64,000 nucleotides of DNA from positions 62,001 to 126,000 of the forward strand of contig JACJZW010000006.1 of the NCBI GenBank assembly GCA_020635355.1, given 5' to 3'. Source of the DNA: Flavobacteriales bacterium (lineage in GTDB: Bacteria > Bacteroidota > Bacteroidia > NS11-12g > UBA9320). Each line of letters opens with the position of its first letter. The stretch's first letter is position 1. The notes under the pieces were generated by a model, which worked only from the letters and a program-made list of their open reading frames with translations, was not told the origin of the DNA and did not search any database. Shown one piece after another: positions 32,747-41,718 of the stretch. The position numbers and the translations under genes are program-made.

Positions 32747-33142
32747 TTAGTTGGTGAATCTCTGTCCACACCCTCTGCACGCATAATCCTTCTTCTTTTG
32801 CATGACAACTGGGAAAATAGCGCCAACTAATAGGGCTACAAGTACCCGAAGCATGGTTCTGAAGGAATAGCGCAAAACGATATCCCGTGATTGACAATAG
32901 GGGCATTGTACGCCATAATCACTGGACTGGTTGGGGCCTCTTCGATTTTGAATGAATCGCGTTGCCTCTTCGTATAGATCATCAGGCACGGCCAATCGTA
33001 CTCCTTCGGTAAAGGCCGATTCACGGTTGGTGTAGTTGGAATGAACATCCAGCACTTCACAAGGAATGCCAACATCCCGCATTTCAGTGGCCAGAAGCTG
33101 AGCCTCAATAACAGTTAGATAGGTGTGAATGAGTTTGGACAT
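32747..33142 (-). CDS. DUF2007 protein with LITAF-like split zinc ribbon
   Basis: ATG 33142 gives MSKLIHTYLTVIEAQLLATE and 131 residues; the frame continues upstream only with poor starts. Residues 1-65 match DUF2007, a ferredoxin-like putative signal-transducing domain (AQLLATEMRDVGIPCEVLD, LAVPDDLYEEATRFI). Residues 80-125 hold two Cys knuckles, CPYC (80-83) and CRGC (122-125), separated by a hydrophobic stretch (98-113). Two knuckles split by a membrane-inserted segment is the layout of LITAF-type zinc ribbons. Probably membrane attached. Follows the ftsZ terminator but on the same strand. Confidence 0.7.
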   Translation of the reverse strand: MSKLIHTYLTVIEAQLLATEMRDVGIPCEVLDVHSNYTNRESAFTEGVRLAVPDDLYEEATRFIQNRRGPNQSSDYGVQCPYCQSRDIVLRYSFRTMLRVLVALLVGAIFPVVMQKKKDYACRGCGQRFTN

Positions 33143-33280
33143 ACGGGAGTCCAAGTTACGTTTTTTTCGAGCGTTGAACAGGACCGTTGATTGAATCAGG
33201 ATTTTATTTGGCAAAGACCTTCAAGCCCAGGGTGATTGCTCCAAGAGCCTTTCCTCATTCCCCATCCCTCGTTTACGTCA

Positions 33281-33316
33281 AAAGAAAAGGGGACCAACTA
33301 AAAAAGTCAATCCCCT
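33281..33316 (-). terminator. Intrinsic terminator downstream of ftsZ
   Basis: On the minus strand AGGGGATTGACT pairs with AGTTGGTCCCCT (12 pairs including three G-T) around an A/T loop, followed by TTTTCTTT. It lies about 30 bases after the ftsZ stop and would end the dcw transcript. Confidence 0.75.
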
Positions 33317-33346
33317 GATCAAGTCGCATGTGTAGAAAAGGTCTTA

Positions 33347-34714
33347 TTAATCTACGTTATCGTGTAGAAAAGAGTTATTCGATTTTAATTCCGGTTTCTT
33401 TTCCGGTTCTTCTACCAACGAAACCCTTGAAATTTCTGATTCTGATGAATGTGCAGTTGACTCCAATTTGATGCCTTTTCGCTTGTAGGCCGGAACGTTT
33501 TCTAATTCTTCCATCCCTTCCTGACTCGCAGCATTCTTGCTCAACTGCCTGAGGTGCACCAATCGCTGTTTCATTTCTTCCACTCGACGATCGGCCTCCA
33601 GAATCTCCTTCTCCTCGGGCACGTTAATATAGTCAAAGATACTAGCTTGTTTTGTTTCTGCCAAATCAGCCTGTTCTTCTTTTGAGTCATTGTCCAATAA
33701 ACTAACCGACTCAATAATGTGGTCGCTTTCCGTGGATCGCAAACGGTTCTCCTGACGATCAAAACCCGTTGCAATAATGGTCACTGAAATTTTGGGTCCC
33801 AATGTTTCATCATAGCACAAACCACACTTCAAATTGGCTTCCATACCGGCTTGCTCCTGGAAGAACTCATTGATCTCTGAGTATTCGTCCATCCGAGCTT
33901 CCTCATCGCCATAAGATATATTGATCAGCAAATCACTTGCGCCTGTGATCTTATTATCATTCAAAAGTGGTGAGTTCAAGGCCATTTCTGCGGCTCGCAA
34001 TGCTCGTCCTTCGCCATCGGCAACGCCATTACCCATAATGGCAACGCCGCTGTTTTTCATGGCGGTCTTTACATCTTCAAAGTCTACATTGATGCTTCCT
34101 GCAATCGTGATGATTTCAGCAATTCCCTTTGCAGCAGTAGACAGTACATTATCGGCATGTGAGAAGGCCTGAGATATGGGCAGGTTGCCATACATATCCT
34201 TGATCCGATCATTGGAAATTACCAATAGGGAATCTACCGTTTGACGCATCAGTTCAATACCGTGATCGGCGGCAGCACCTCGCTTGCTTCCCTCAAATGT
34301 AAATGGTGTGGTTACAATACCAACCGTTAGGATTCCCATGTCTTTGGCGGCTTTGGCAATAACAGGAGCCGCACCGGTACCGGTACCTCCTCCCATTCCA
34401 GCCGTTACAAACACCATTTGGGTATTTACACCAAGGGAATCGATGATTTCTTCCATGCTTTCCTCGGCGGATTGCCGACCAACTTCCGGATTGGAGCCTG
34501 CTCCACGTCCTTCGGTTAATTCATTGCCAATCTGAATTTTATTCGGAATCGGACTCATCTCGAGCGCCTGATTATCCGTATTGCAGATGAAGAAATCCAC
34601 ACCGGATATTCCTTCCCGGAACATGTAGTTTACGGCATTTCCTCCTCCTCCGCCAACACCAACAACTTTGATGATGGACGATCGCTCTTTGGGTAAATCA
34701 ACTTTAAAATTCAT
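33347..34714 (-). CDS. ftsZ: Cell division protein FtsZ
   Basis: ATG 34714 gives MNFKVDLPKERSSIIKVVGV and 455 residues. FtsZ is the tubulin-like GTPase that forms the division ring. The GTP-binding loop GGGTGTGA is at residues 108-115, with VGVGGGGGNAVN at 18-28 and the T7 loop NVDFEDVKTAM later. After about residue 320 comes a long charged linker and tail (to 455), longer than the roughly 380 residues of E. coli FtsZ, as is common in Bacteroidota. ftsA ends 11 bases upstream. Last gene of the dcw cluster. Confidence 0.97.
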   Translation of the reverse strand: MNFKVDLPKERSSIIKVVGVGGGGGNAVNYMFREGISGVDFFICNTDNQALEMSPIPNKIQIGNELTEGRGAGSNPEVGRQSAEESMEEIIDSLGVNTQMVFVTAGMGGGTGTGAAPVIAKAAKDMGILTVGIVTTPFTFEGSKRGAAADHGIELMRQTVDSLLVISNDRIKDMYGNLPISQAFSHADNVLSTAAKGIAEIITIAGSINVDFEDVKTAMKNSGVAIMGNGVADGEGRALRAAEMALNSPLLNDNKITGASDLLINISYGDEEARMDEYSEINEFFQEQAGMEANLKCGLCYDETLGPKISVTIIATGFDRQENRLRSTESDHIIESVSLLDNDSKEEQADLAETKQASIFDYINVPEEKEILEADRRVEEMKQRLVHLRQLSKNAASQEGMEELENVPAYKRKGIKLESTAHSSESEISRVSLVEEPEKKPELKSNNSFLHDNVD

Positions 34715-34725
34715 GTAATCGCTCG

Positions 34726-36033
34726 TTAAAAGTCCTTGATATCGCTTTCGTCCTTCAACCAATCTTTGAATCGGCGGAAGATGTGTTCTTTCTTTTGAGC
34801 CTTTTCGGAGAGTACCTCTTCTGGTATGGATTCTTCCTGATGCTCCACTTGTTCCCGGATGATGTTCCCGGATTCACCGGATTCATCCAGGCCTTTCAAA
34901 ACCAGACCTACGCCAGTGGCATAAACCGGGCTTTTTACTTCTTCAACCAATCCTTTGGCCAAGTGCTCATTGGGGTAGCCAATTCGCGTGTCCAGACCGG
35001 TTACATATTCGGCGAGCTGGGTGATGTTTTTCAATTGTGCACCGCCACCGGTGATCACCAAACCGCCTACCAGTTTTTTCTCCAAACCGCTGGCTTTGAT
35101 TTCGTAATACACCAACTCCAGGATTTCCTCTACCCGCGCATTGATGATTCGCGCCAGGTTTCGGACTGATATTTCCTTTGGTTCACGACCTCGCAAACCG
35201 GGAATGGAAACAATTTCATTCTCCGTTGACTCATCGGCCAGGGCCGATCCAAACCGGGTTTTTAGCAACTCGGCTTGATTTTTCATCACATTACAACCTT
35301 CCTTGATGTCTTCTGTGATGATGTTACCTCCATACGGGATGATGGCCGTGTGTCGGATAATATTTTCATGGAAGATGGCCACATCCGTGGTGCCGCCTCC
35401 AATATCAACGAGGGCAACGCCGGCTTCCAGTTCCTCATCGCTCAATACCGCATGGGATGAGGCTAATGGTTCCAGCATGATTTCGGCCACCTTGATGCCG
35501 GCCTTCTCCACGCACTTGTAAATATTCTTCGCAGCGGTGATTTGTCCGGTGATGATGTGAAAGTTGCCTTCCAGTTTTACACCAGCCATTCCAATTGGGT
35601 CAACAATGCCCGGCTCGTCATCTACGGTGTAGTCCTGAGGAAGTACATGGATGATTTTATCGCCCGGATTCACCGATAATTTGTACATGTCCTGCTCTAA
35701 TTTGAGCAGATCGTCCTTGGTAATTTCCAATTCTGAATCACTTCGAATAACCATACCTCGATGTTGCAGGCTTCGAATGTGCGCACCGGCAATCCCTACG
35801 TGAACACGGTTGATGTCTACATCGGCGTGCTCAGAAGCAAGCTTCACCGCCTCATTGATAGCCGTAACCGTTTTGTCGATATTGGAAACGACACCCCGAG
35901 TTACACCGCCATTGGATGGAACCTGACCTTTGCCGAGAATATCGACTTTCCCATATTCGTTCATGCGGCCAACAATCGCACAAATCTTGGTTGTTCCGAT
36001 GTCGAGCCCTACGATGATTTTGCCGTTTGTCAT
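34726..36033 (-). CDS. ftsA: Cell division protein FtsA
   Basis: The 435-residue actin-like ATPase tethers FtsZ to the membrane. Landmarks: IIVGLDIGTTKICAIVGRMN (phosphate 1), SSHAVLSDEELEAGVALVDI-GGGTTDVAIF (phosphate 2) and VGGLVITGGGAQLKNI (adenosine). The C-terminal HIFRRFKDWLKDESDIKDF contains a likely amphipathic membrane-targeting helix. Two bases after ftsQ and 11 before ftsZ. Confidence 0.97.
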   Translation of the reverse strand: MTNGKIIVGLDIGTTKICAIVGRMNEYGKVDILGKGQVPSNGGVTRGVVSNIDKTVTAINEAVKLASEHADVDINRVHVGIAGAHIRSLQHRGMVIRSDSELEITKDDLLKLEQDMYKLSVNPGDKIIHVLPQDYTVDDEPGIVDPIGMAGVKLEGNFHIITGQITAAKNIYKCVEKAGIKVAEIMLEPLASSHAVLSDEELEAGVALVDIGGGTTDVAIFHENIIRHTAIIPYGGNIITEDIKEGCNVMKNQAELLKTRFGSALADESTENEIVSIPGLRGREPKEISVRNLARIINARVEEILELVYYEIKASGLEKKLVGGLVITGGGAQLKNITQLAEYVTGLDTRIGYPNEHLAKGLVEEVKSPVYATGVGLVLKGLDESGESGNIIREQVEHQEESIPEEVLSEKAQKKEHIFRRFKDWLKDESDIKDF

Positions 36034-36035
36034 AT

Positions 36036-36767
36036 CTACTTTCTACCGATTACTTGATCCTTATAGGATAGGTTAATCTCCCTGTATGATTCCCAACCGA
36101 TGTTTTTCAACGCCCGATCGTAGAATAATTCGAGTTTGGCGAACTTGGTTTCAAGTTGCTTCTCGTCTCCGATAACTACTTGATGTCCTGCAATTTGAGT
36201 CGTACAAATCAGCTCACCATCGTCTTTCACAAAGATGTGTTCAATAAACGCCTTGAGGAAGTCCGACTGATGCACATGGCTGGCAACGGTGTATAGTTTA
36301 TCAGTCATGGCGCGTGTGATGTTCCCACTCGCTACTGTTACGTTTGCGCTGAAGAGGTCAGACAATGGAAACGTACCTCCGTCTTCATCAATGTAGTATG
36401 GTTTTCCATACTTGGGGTACACCCGGAGAATGGGTTTTCGCTGCTCAATTTCCACCGTAAAGGTGTTGTTCAAATCCACGTAGCAATCCACCGATCGGAC
36501 AAAGGGCTGTTGTCGTAATTCGTGTTCGGCCTTGCGTAAGGGGATGTCGGATACAGGTACACCCAGAAATACTACCTCACGTTGTCGGAGATAGTCCAAT
36601 ATGGCTTCTTCCGAGATAAACCGTGCACTGGCCGGCACGTCAAATTTCACCTTGGCTTCCGTGCAATGACTCTTTTTCTGATTGATTCTACTCATCACCA
36701 GGGTGGTAATAACCACCACCAGGCCTACCAATAACACCATCCAACGATATTGATACCGCTTGATCAT
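36036..36767 (-). CDS. ftsQ: Cell division protein FtsQ
   Basis: The 243-residue bitopic protein has one membrane helix near residues 9-24 (WMVLLVGLVVVITTLV) and a periplasmic POTRA-like domain (FISEEAILDYLRQREVVFLG, LRQQPFVRSVDCYVDLNNTF). It links early and late divisome proteins. Sequence conservation in this family is low, so the call rests on topology, POTRA pattern and its place between murC (4-base overlap) and ftsA. Confidence 0.9.
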   Translation of the reverse strand: MIKRYQYRWMVLLVGLVVVITTLVMSRINQKKSHCTEAKVKFDVPASARFISEEAILDYLRQREVVFLGVPVSDIPLRKAEHELRQQPFVRSVDCYVDLNNTFTVEIEQRKPILRVYPKYGKPYYIDEDGGTFPLSDLFSANVTVASGNITRAMTDKLYTVASHVHQSDFLKAFIEHIFVKDDGELICTTQIAGHQVVIGDEKQLETKFAKLELFYDRALKNIGWESYREINLSYKDQVIGRK

Positions 36768-38134
36768 GACAGGGCTGCCTTTAGTGGTTCCACAAATCGA
36801 TCAATATCCCCGGCACCCATGGTGAGAATCACATCGGCTTTGGCTTGTTGTACAACTCCAACTAACGCTTCCTTCGTAACCAGTTCATGCTCACAGGTCA
36901 CCTTGCGAAGGATCATCTGAGAATCAACACCATCAATGGGAAGTTCCCGAGCGGGGTAAATGTCCATCATGATGAGGTGATCCAGCAGTGAAAGTGACGC
37001 TGAAAAGCCATCGGCAAAATCGCGGGTTCTGCTATACAGATGTGGTTGAAAGATGCCCAGAATTCGCTGGTTGGGATACATGGCCCGAACCGATTGAATA
37101 AAGGCGGTTAATTCCGTTGGATGATGCGCATAATCATCAATGTACACCACCGGTTCACGCAGAATGTATTCGAACCGTCGTTTTACCCCCCGAAAAGAGG
37201 ATAGCCCGTCCCGAAGTTGTTGTTCACTGATTCCGCAGTCCAATGCCATGGCAGAAGCAACCACTGCGTTTTCGACATTGTGTAATCCGGGTATGCCCAA
37301 TATGAGATTTCGGTAAACAGTGTCCCGCACGTACAAATCAAACACGTATCGGTTATCGTGGATGTGAACATGTCGTCCTGAAATAGTTCCCTTTTCGATT
37401 CCATAGGTCGTGATGTTAATTCCTGCTTCATGAAAGATGGATTGTTGATCCACCTGTACGTATAACGTGCCTTCCGGTTGCACACATCGGCCAAACGCCG
37501 TAAAGGCCTTTTTTAATTCTTCTGCTGTTCCATAAATGTCCAGATGATCGGCATCCACGCTGGTGATTGCCGCATACATGGGTTTGAGATGTAAAAACGA
37601 CCGATCAAATTCATCGGCTTCTGCCACACTAAAGCCGGTTTTGCCGGAGGGTATGGTGTTGTGATAATTGCTGTTAAAGTTGGCCGACAATCCTCCCAGG
37701 AACGATGCCGTGGGCTTATCTGCCTGAGTAAGGAGGTGGGCAAGTAAGGTGGATGTAGTTGTTTTACCATGGGTTCCGGCCACACTCAAATTGACGGTTT
37801 CCCGGGTAATCAGCCCCAAAACTTCAGCCCGCTTTTTTAGGGTGTAACCATTTTGCTGAACATAATTCAACAAACGTGAATCTTTGGGTATAGCCGGTGT
37901 AAGAACCACCAGGACATCGGTTGACGTTGTCCCGTCGAGCTGACGGATAAACACGTCTTCATCGTCTAAAAAAGTAATATCAATTCCTTCTTGCTGTAAT
38001 TGATCGGTGAGGGCTGATGGTGTTTTATCATAGCCGGAAACGGATCGCCCGGATTGATTGAAGTACCGTGCCAACGACGACATACCAATGCCCCCAATGC
38101 CAATAAAGTAGATATGTTGAAACTGCTCAATCAC
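36764..38134 (-). CDS. murC: UDP-N-acetylmuramate-L-alanine ligase
   Basis: The 456-residue enzyme adds L-Ala to UDP-MurNAc using ATP. N-terminal Rossmann motif IYFIGIGGIGMSSLARYF near 8-25, ATP loop GTHGKTTT at 120-127 and the ligase motif YIDDYAHHPTE near 335-345. Overlaps murG by ATGA upstream and ftsQ downstream, indicating coupled translation. Confidence 0.97.
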   Translation of the reverse strand: MIEQFQHIYFIGIGGIGMSSLARYFNQSGRSVSGYDKTPSALTDQLQQEGIDITFLDDEDVFIRQLDGTTSTDVLVVLTPAIPKDSRLLNYVQQNGYTLKKRAEVLGLITRETVNLSVAGTHGKTTTSTLLAHLLTQADKPTASFLGGLSANFNSNYHNTIPSGKTGFSVAEADEFDRSFLHLKPMYAAITSVDADHLDIYGTAEELKKAFTAFGRCVQPEGTLYVQVDQQSIFHEAGINITTYGIEKGTISGRHVHIHDNRYVFDLYVRDTVYRNLILGIPGLHNVENAVVASAMALDCGISEQQLRDGLSSFRGVKRRFEYILREPVVYIDDYAHHPTELTAFIQSVRAMYPNQRILGIFQPHLYSRTRDFADGFSASLSLLDHLIMMDIYPARELPIDGVDSQMILRKVTCEHELVTKEALVGVVQQAKADVILTMGAGDIDRFVEPLKAALS

Positions 38135-39210
38135 AGGAAGTGCCTGATTTCTTCAACGATGTGTGCCGTAGCACCGGGTAATGCCATCGATTGGGCATTC
38201 ACAGACATGCTCTGAATCTTTCCCGGATCGGCCAGCAGTGTGAGCGCTTCATCCACGAGGGTTTGACGTGCTTCAGAGTCTTTTACCAGCAAGGCCGCAT
38301 CCTTTTGAACCAGGGCTTCTGCGTTTCGGGTTTGATGATCTTCGGCTACGTTGGGTGATGGCACCAGTATGGCTGCCTTACCCAAGGCACAGATCTCGGA
38401 TAAGCTGGAGGCTCCGGCACGCGAGATCACCAAATCGGCGCAGCGATAAGCCAAATCCATTTCGGTTATAAATTGGGTTTGTTTACCCAATACTTCGTGC
38501 TGTGCCGAATAGGACTTTCCGGTTTGCCACAGTAATTGAATACCGCTTTCCCGAAATTTATCCAAACCGCCGGCAATAGCTTCGTTAATGGTCCGTGCGC
38601 CCAAACTTCCGCCGATGATTAATATGCAGGGCCGATCCGGATCCAATCCCATGAGAGTCCGAGACTCCTGAATGGTTTTGCTGTTCGATAATATATCCTG
38701 ACGAATAGGATTCCCGGTTAAAACGATCTTCTCTTTTGGGAAGAATCGATCCATTTTTTCAAACGCCACACAAATTCGATCAGCTCGGGAAGCCAGTAAC
38801 TTATTGGTGATGCCCGGATAACTATTTTGTTCCTGTAACACCGTGGGAATCCCCAAAAGATTCGCCACATACAACAATGGGCCTGATGCAAATCCGCCAA
38901 CTCCAATCACCACATCCGGACGATTTCGGCGTATGATCCGATAGCTTTTCGTTAAGCTGGAAATCAATTTAAAAGGAAAGGAGACGTTCTTCCAAAGCTG
39001 TTTGCGCTGAATACCGCTGATCCATAATCCGTGAATGTTAAATCCCGCTTCAGGAACCTTTTGCATCTCCATGCGGTCACTGGCACCAACAAACTCAATC
39101 AATGCATCGGGGTATTCGCGTTTCAACTCAGCCCCAATAGCCAGGGCAGGGAAGATGTGGCCACCTGTTCCACCGCCTGAAATCAGAAAGGAATGTTTAC
39201 GTGTACTCAT
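38131..39210 (-). CDS. murG: UDP-GlcNAc:undecaprenyl-PP-MurNAc-pentapeptide GlcNAc transferase
   Basis: The 359-residue GT28 enzyme converts lipid I to lipid II at the inner face of the membrane. ISGGGTGGHIFPALAIGAEL at residues 10-30 is the first glycine loop, VVIGVGGFASGPLLYVANLL the second region, and LVISRAGASSLSEICALGKA the UDP-sugar site. It starts four bases before the end of ftsW (ATGA overlap) and ends in murC the same way. Confidence 0.97.
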   Translation of the reverse strand: MSTRKHSFLISGGGTGGHIFPALAIGAELKREYPDALIEFVGASDRMEMQKVPEAGFNIHGLWISGIQRKQLWKNVSFPFKLISSLTKSYRIIRRNRPDVVIGVGGFASGPLLYVANLLGIPTVLQEQNSYPGITNKLLASRADRICVAFEKMDRFFPKEKIVLTGNPIRQDILSNSKTIQESRTLMGLDPDRPCILIIGGSLGARTINEAIAGGLDKFRESGIQLLWQTGKSYSAQHEVLGKQTQFITEMDLAYRCADLVISRAGASSLSEICALGKAAILVPSPNVAEDHQTRNAEALVQKDAALLVKDSEARQTLVDEALTLLADPGKIQSMSVNAQSMALPGATAHIVEEIRHFL

Positions 39211-40370
39211 GTTTCAACGGCTTGATGTTCTTCATTTGATCGGCTTACGCTGAGGATAACGCCCAAGGCGAAGCTGGTAAACAAGAGACTGGTACCTCCC
39301 ATGCTGATGAAAGGCAGTGGCAGTCCGGTATTCGGGAGGAGATGGACGGCAACTCCCATATTCATAAAGGCCTGAATAACCAGTGTAAACGACAATCCAA
39401 TGGCTAACAGGGCACCAAAGGCTTTCGGACTTCCAACCAGAATTCGAACGGTTCGCCAGAGCAATATCAGGTAGAGCACGATGATGCTCAACGCACCCAA
39501 GAGACCATATTCTTCAATGATGATGGCGAAAATGAAATCGGCGTATGCCAAAGGCAAAAAGTTGCGCTGATTGCTTTTGCCTGGTCCCACGCCAAATAAC
39601 CCTCCTTTGGCAATGGCGATATTCGCTTGTTGATTTTGGTACGATTCAACCTGTTCTTCACCTGAAACAAAGGTGACGTAATTCTCAATTCGATTGCGCC
39701 ACGTGGCCACCCGACCGCCACTAAAATCGGTACTGAGAATCAGCACAATCATGCCGGTCAGAACCAGGGATCCTACTCCAAACAGAGAAGCCAGATACTT
39801 AAATGGTATACGGCCAATGAAGAGCAATAACATGCAGGTGGCAAACAAGACGCTTGCGGTAGATAAATCGGCCACAGCAATGAGTACACATACGGTGACG
39901 ATGATGATCAAAACCGGAAGGAAGGTCTTCCTGAAATCGTGAATGGTGTCCTGTCGTTTGGAAAGAAACCGCGCGATGTACATCACGAGGGCTACCTTGG
40001 CAAAATCACTGGATTGAAAGGATATTCCCACCCCTGGAACCGTTACCCATCTTACGGCATCATTGATTCGCGTACCAAAGAGTAGGGTGTAAATCAACAG
40101 AAGTATGGCCGGATAAACCAGGTATTGAGCCGGTCGGGAATAGTATCTGAAATCCACCTGATGAGCCAGCCACATCAAGAACAAGCCCATGCATAGGATA
40201 CCCACGTGTTTAATCAGGTAGTATTCGGTATTCCCGCCGCGTTCCTTGTACGCCAACGTTCCGGTGGAACTGTACACCGCCAGGATTCCCCAAAGGGAAA
40301 GCAGAAGTACCGTGATCCAGATCACACGATCTCCCTTGATGTTGTCCCGTATCCAGCGGATGGCGTTCAT
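39207..40370 (-). CDS. ftsW: SEDS-family septal glycosyltransferase FtsW
   Basis: The 387-residue polytopic protein (about ten helices) polymerises septal glycan together with FtsI. SEDS landmarks include SFQSSDFAKVALVMYIARFL near 115-135, GSLVLTGMIVLILSTDFSGG, the GPGKSNQRNFLPLAYADFIF loop, and the end LPNTGLPLPFISMGGTSLLF. Position between murD and murG supports FtsW over RodA. Confidence 0.96.
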   Translation of the reverse strand: MNAIRWIRDNIKGDRVIWITVLLLSLWGILAVYSSTGTLAYKERGGNTEYYLIKHVGILCMGLFLMWLAHQVDFRYYSRPAQYLVYPAILLLIYTLLFGTRINDAVRWVTVPGVGISFQSSDFAKVALVMYIARFLSKRQDTIHDFRKTFLPVLIIIVTVCVLIAVADLSTASVLFATCMLLLFIGRIPFKYLASLFGVGSLVLTGMIVLILSTDFSGGRVATWRNRIENYVTFVSGEEQVESYQNQQANIAIAKGGLFGVGPGKSNQRNFLPLAYADFIFAIIIEEYGLLGALSIIVLYLILLWRTVRILVGSPKAFGALLAIGLSFTLVIQAFMNMGVAVHLLPNTGLPLPFISMGGTSLLFTSFALGVILSVSRSNEEHQAVET

Positions 40371-40375
40371 GTCTC

Positions 40376-41716
40376 TTACAGGTTTCGAACGGCTTCCTTG
40401 AACAATCGTCCGCGTTCTTCGTAGTTGTCGAACAAATCAAAACTGGCGCAAGCCGGAGATAACAAAACCACTTCGTCTTTTCGGGCAAATCGATTGGCCA
40501 TTTGCACGGCTTCACGGGCAGATTCGGTATTAATGATCATGTCCACGTGTTTGGCAAAGGCTTGATGCAATTTGATGTTGTTCTTGCCCAAACAAATCAG
40601 GATGCGCACCTTGTCTTCCACTAACGGAGCCAGGGTTTGGTAATCGTTTCCTTTGTCCACTCCGCCGGCAATCCATACCACGGATTTGTTCATGCTTTCC
40701 AGGGCATACCAAGCCGAATTCACATTGGTGGCCTTGGAATCGTTGATGTAATCAACACCTTTTACGGTAGCCACGAATTCAAGTCGGTGTTCCACGTTCT
40801 TGAAGTCCATCAGTGATTCCCGAATCACTTCATTTCGAATGAGCAGGGAGCTTCCGATGATGGATGCAGCCATGCTGTTGTAGGTGTTGTGGCGCCCGCC
40901 AATAGTAAGTTGTTGTAAGTCCATGTTAAATTGAGTTTCAGGTTTTTGCAGATTGATGTGAAAGTATTTTTCGTCTGCCCAGCCTCCCGGATCACAGATG
41001 TGTTCGAGTGAGAATGGCAGCCGTTGAGCCCGTGTGGGATGGGTTTTAAGGAATTCAGTAACCGGTTCTGAATCATCGCAGTAGATGAAGCAGTCGTCTT
41101 CTGTTTGATTTTGGGTAATGCGAAATTTGGAGGCGATGTAATCCTCGTAACCGGGGTATCGGTCCAAATGATCGGGTGTGATGTTTAGCAGCACCGCATA
41201 GTGGATGCGGGTTTTGAACATGCCATCGAGTTGGAATGAACTCAACTCAATCACGTAATGCTCTTTATCGTCCGTAGCCACTTGACGTGCCAGACTCTTG
41301 CCCACATTTCCGGCCAACCCAACGGACAATCCGGCTTTGGACAGGATGTGATAGGTGAGCATGGTGGTGGTGGTTTTACCATTGGTGCCGGTAATGCCAA
41401 TTAGTTTGGCGTTGGTATGGAGTGCACCAAATTCAATTTCGGAAAGGCAAGGGATGCCCTTCTCCATGGCTTTCTGAACGATGGGTACTTTCGGGGCAAT
41501 TCCCGGGCTTAGAATGATTTGATCGGCATTCAGAATCTGAGATTCTGTGTGCTTGCCGGATTCAAATTCGATGGAATGCTGGTTGAGCTCATCCGCATAG
41601 CGGGGTTTAACCAACCCGAAATCGGAGACAAACACATCGTGGCCTAAATGCCTGGCCAGGATGGCTGCACCTGTTCCGCTTTCGCCTGCGCCTAATATGA
41701 CTGTTCGGGTAGTCAA
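40376..41716 (-). CDS. murD: UDP-N-acetylmuramoyl-L-alanine-D-glutamate ligase
   Basis: The 446-residue ligase adds D-Glu. N-terminal GAGESGTGAAILARHLG, ATP loop ITGTNGKTTTT at 108-118, and YINDSKATNVNSAWYALESM, the family's conserved DSKATN motif. Ends LLSPACASFDLFDNYEERGR with the usual SPACASFD. It sits two bases after mraY and five before ftsW. Confidence 0.97.
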   Translation of the reverse strand: MTTRTVILGAGESGTGAAILARHLGHDVFVSDFGLVKPRYADELNQHSIEFESGKHTESQILNADQIILSPGIAPKVPIVQKAMEKGIPCLSEIEFGALHTNAKLIGITGTNGKTTTTMLTYHILSKAGLSVGLAGNVGKSLARQVATDDKEHYVIELSSFQLDGMFKTRIHYAVLLNITPDHLDRYPGYEDYIASKFRITQNQTEDDCFIYCDDSEPVTEFLKTHPTRAQRLPFSLEHICDPGGWADEKYFHINLQKPETQFNMDLQQLTIGGRHNTYNSMAASIIGSSLLIRNEVIRESLMDFKNVEHRLEFVATVKGVDYINDSKATNVNSAWYALESMNKSVVWIAGGVDKGNDYQTLAPLVEDKVRILICLGKNNIKLHQAFAKHVDMIINTESAREAVQMANRFARKDEVVLLSPACASFDLFDNYEERGRLFKEAVRNL

Positions 41717-41718
41717 GC

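Noticed and set aside
33215..33346. Third copy of the NHPFP peptide on the minus strand (SNHPGLEG)
   Set aside because: Only NHP and LE are shared, the stop is not in place, and the flanking DNA does not align with the two real copies.
34715..34762. FtsZ start at 34762
   Set aside because: It would overlap ftsA by 37 bases and add residues not found in FtsZ; ATG 34714 fits the family.
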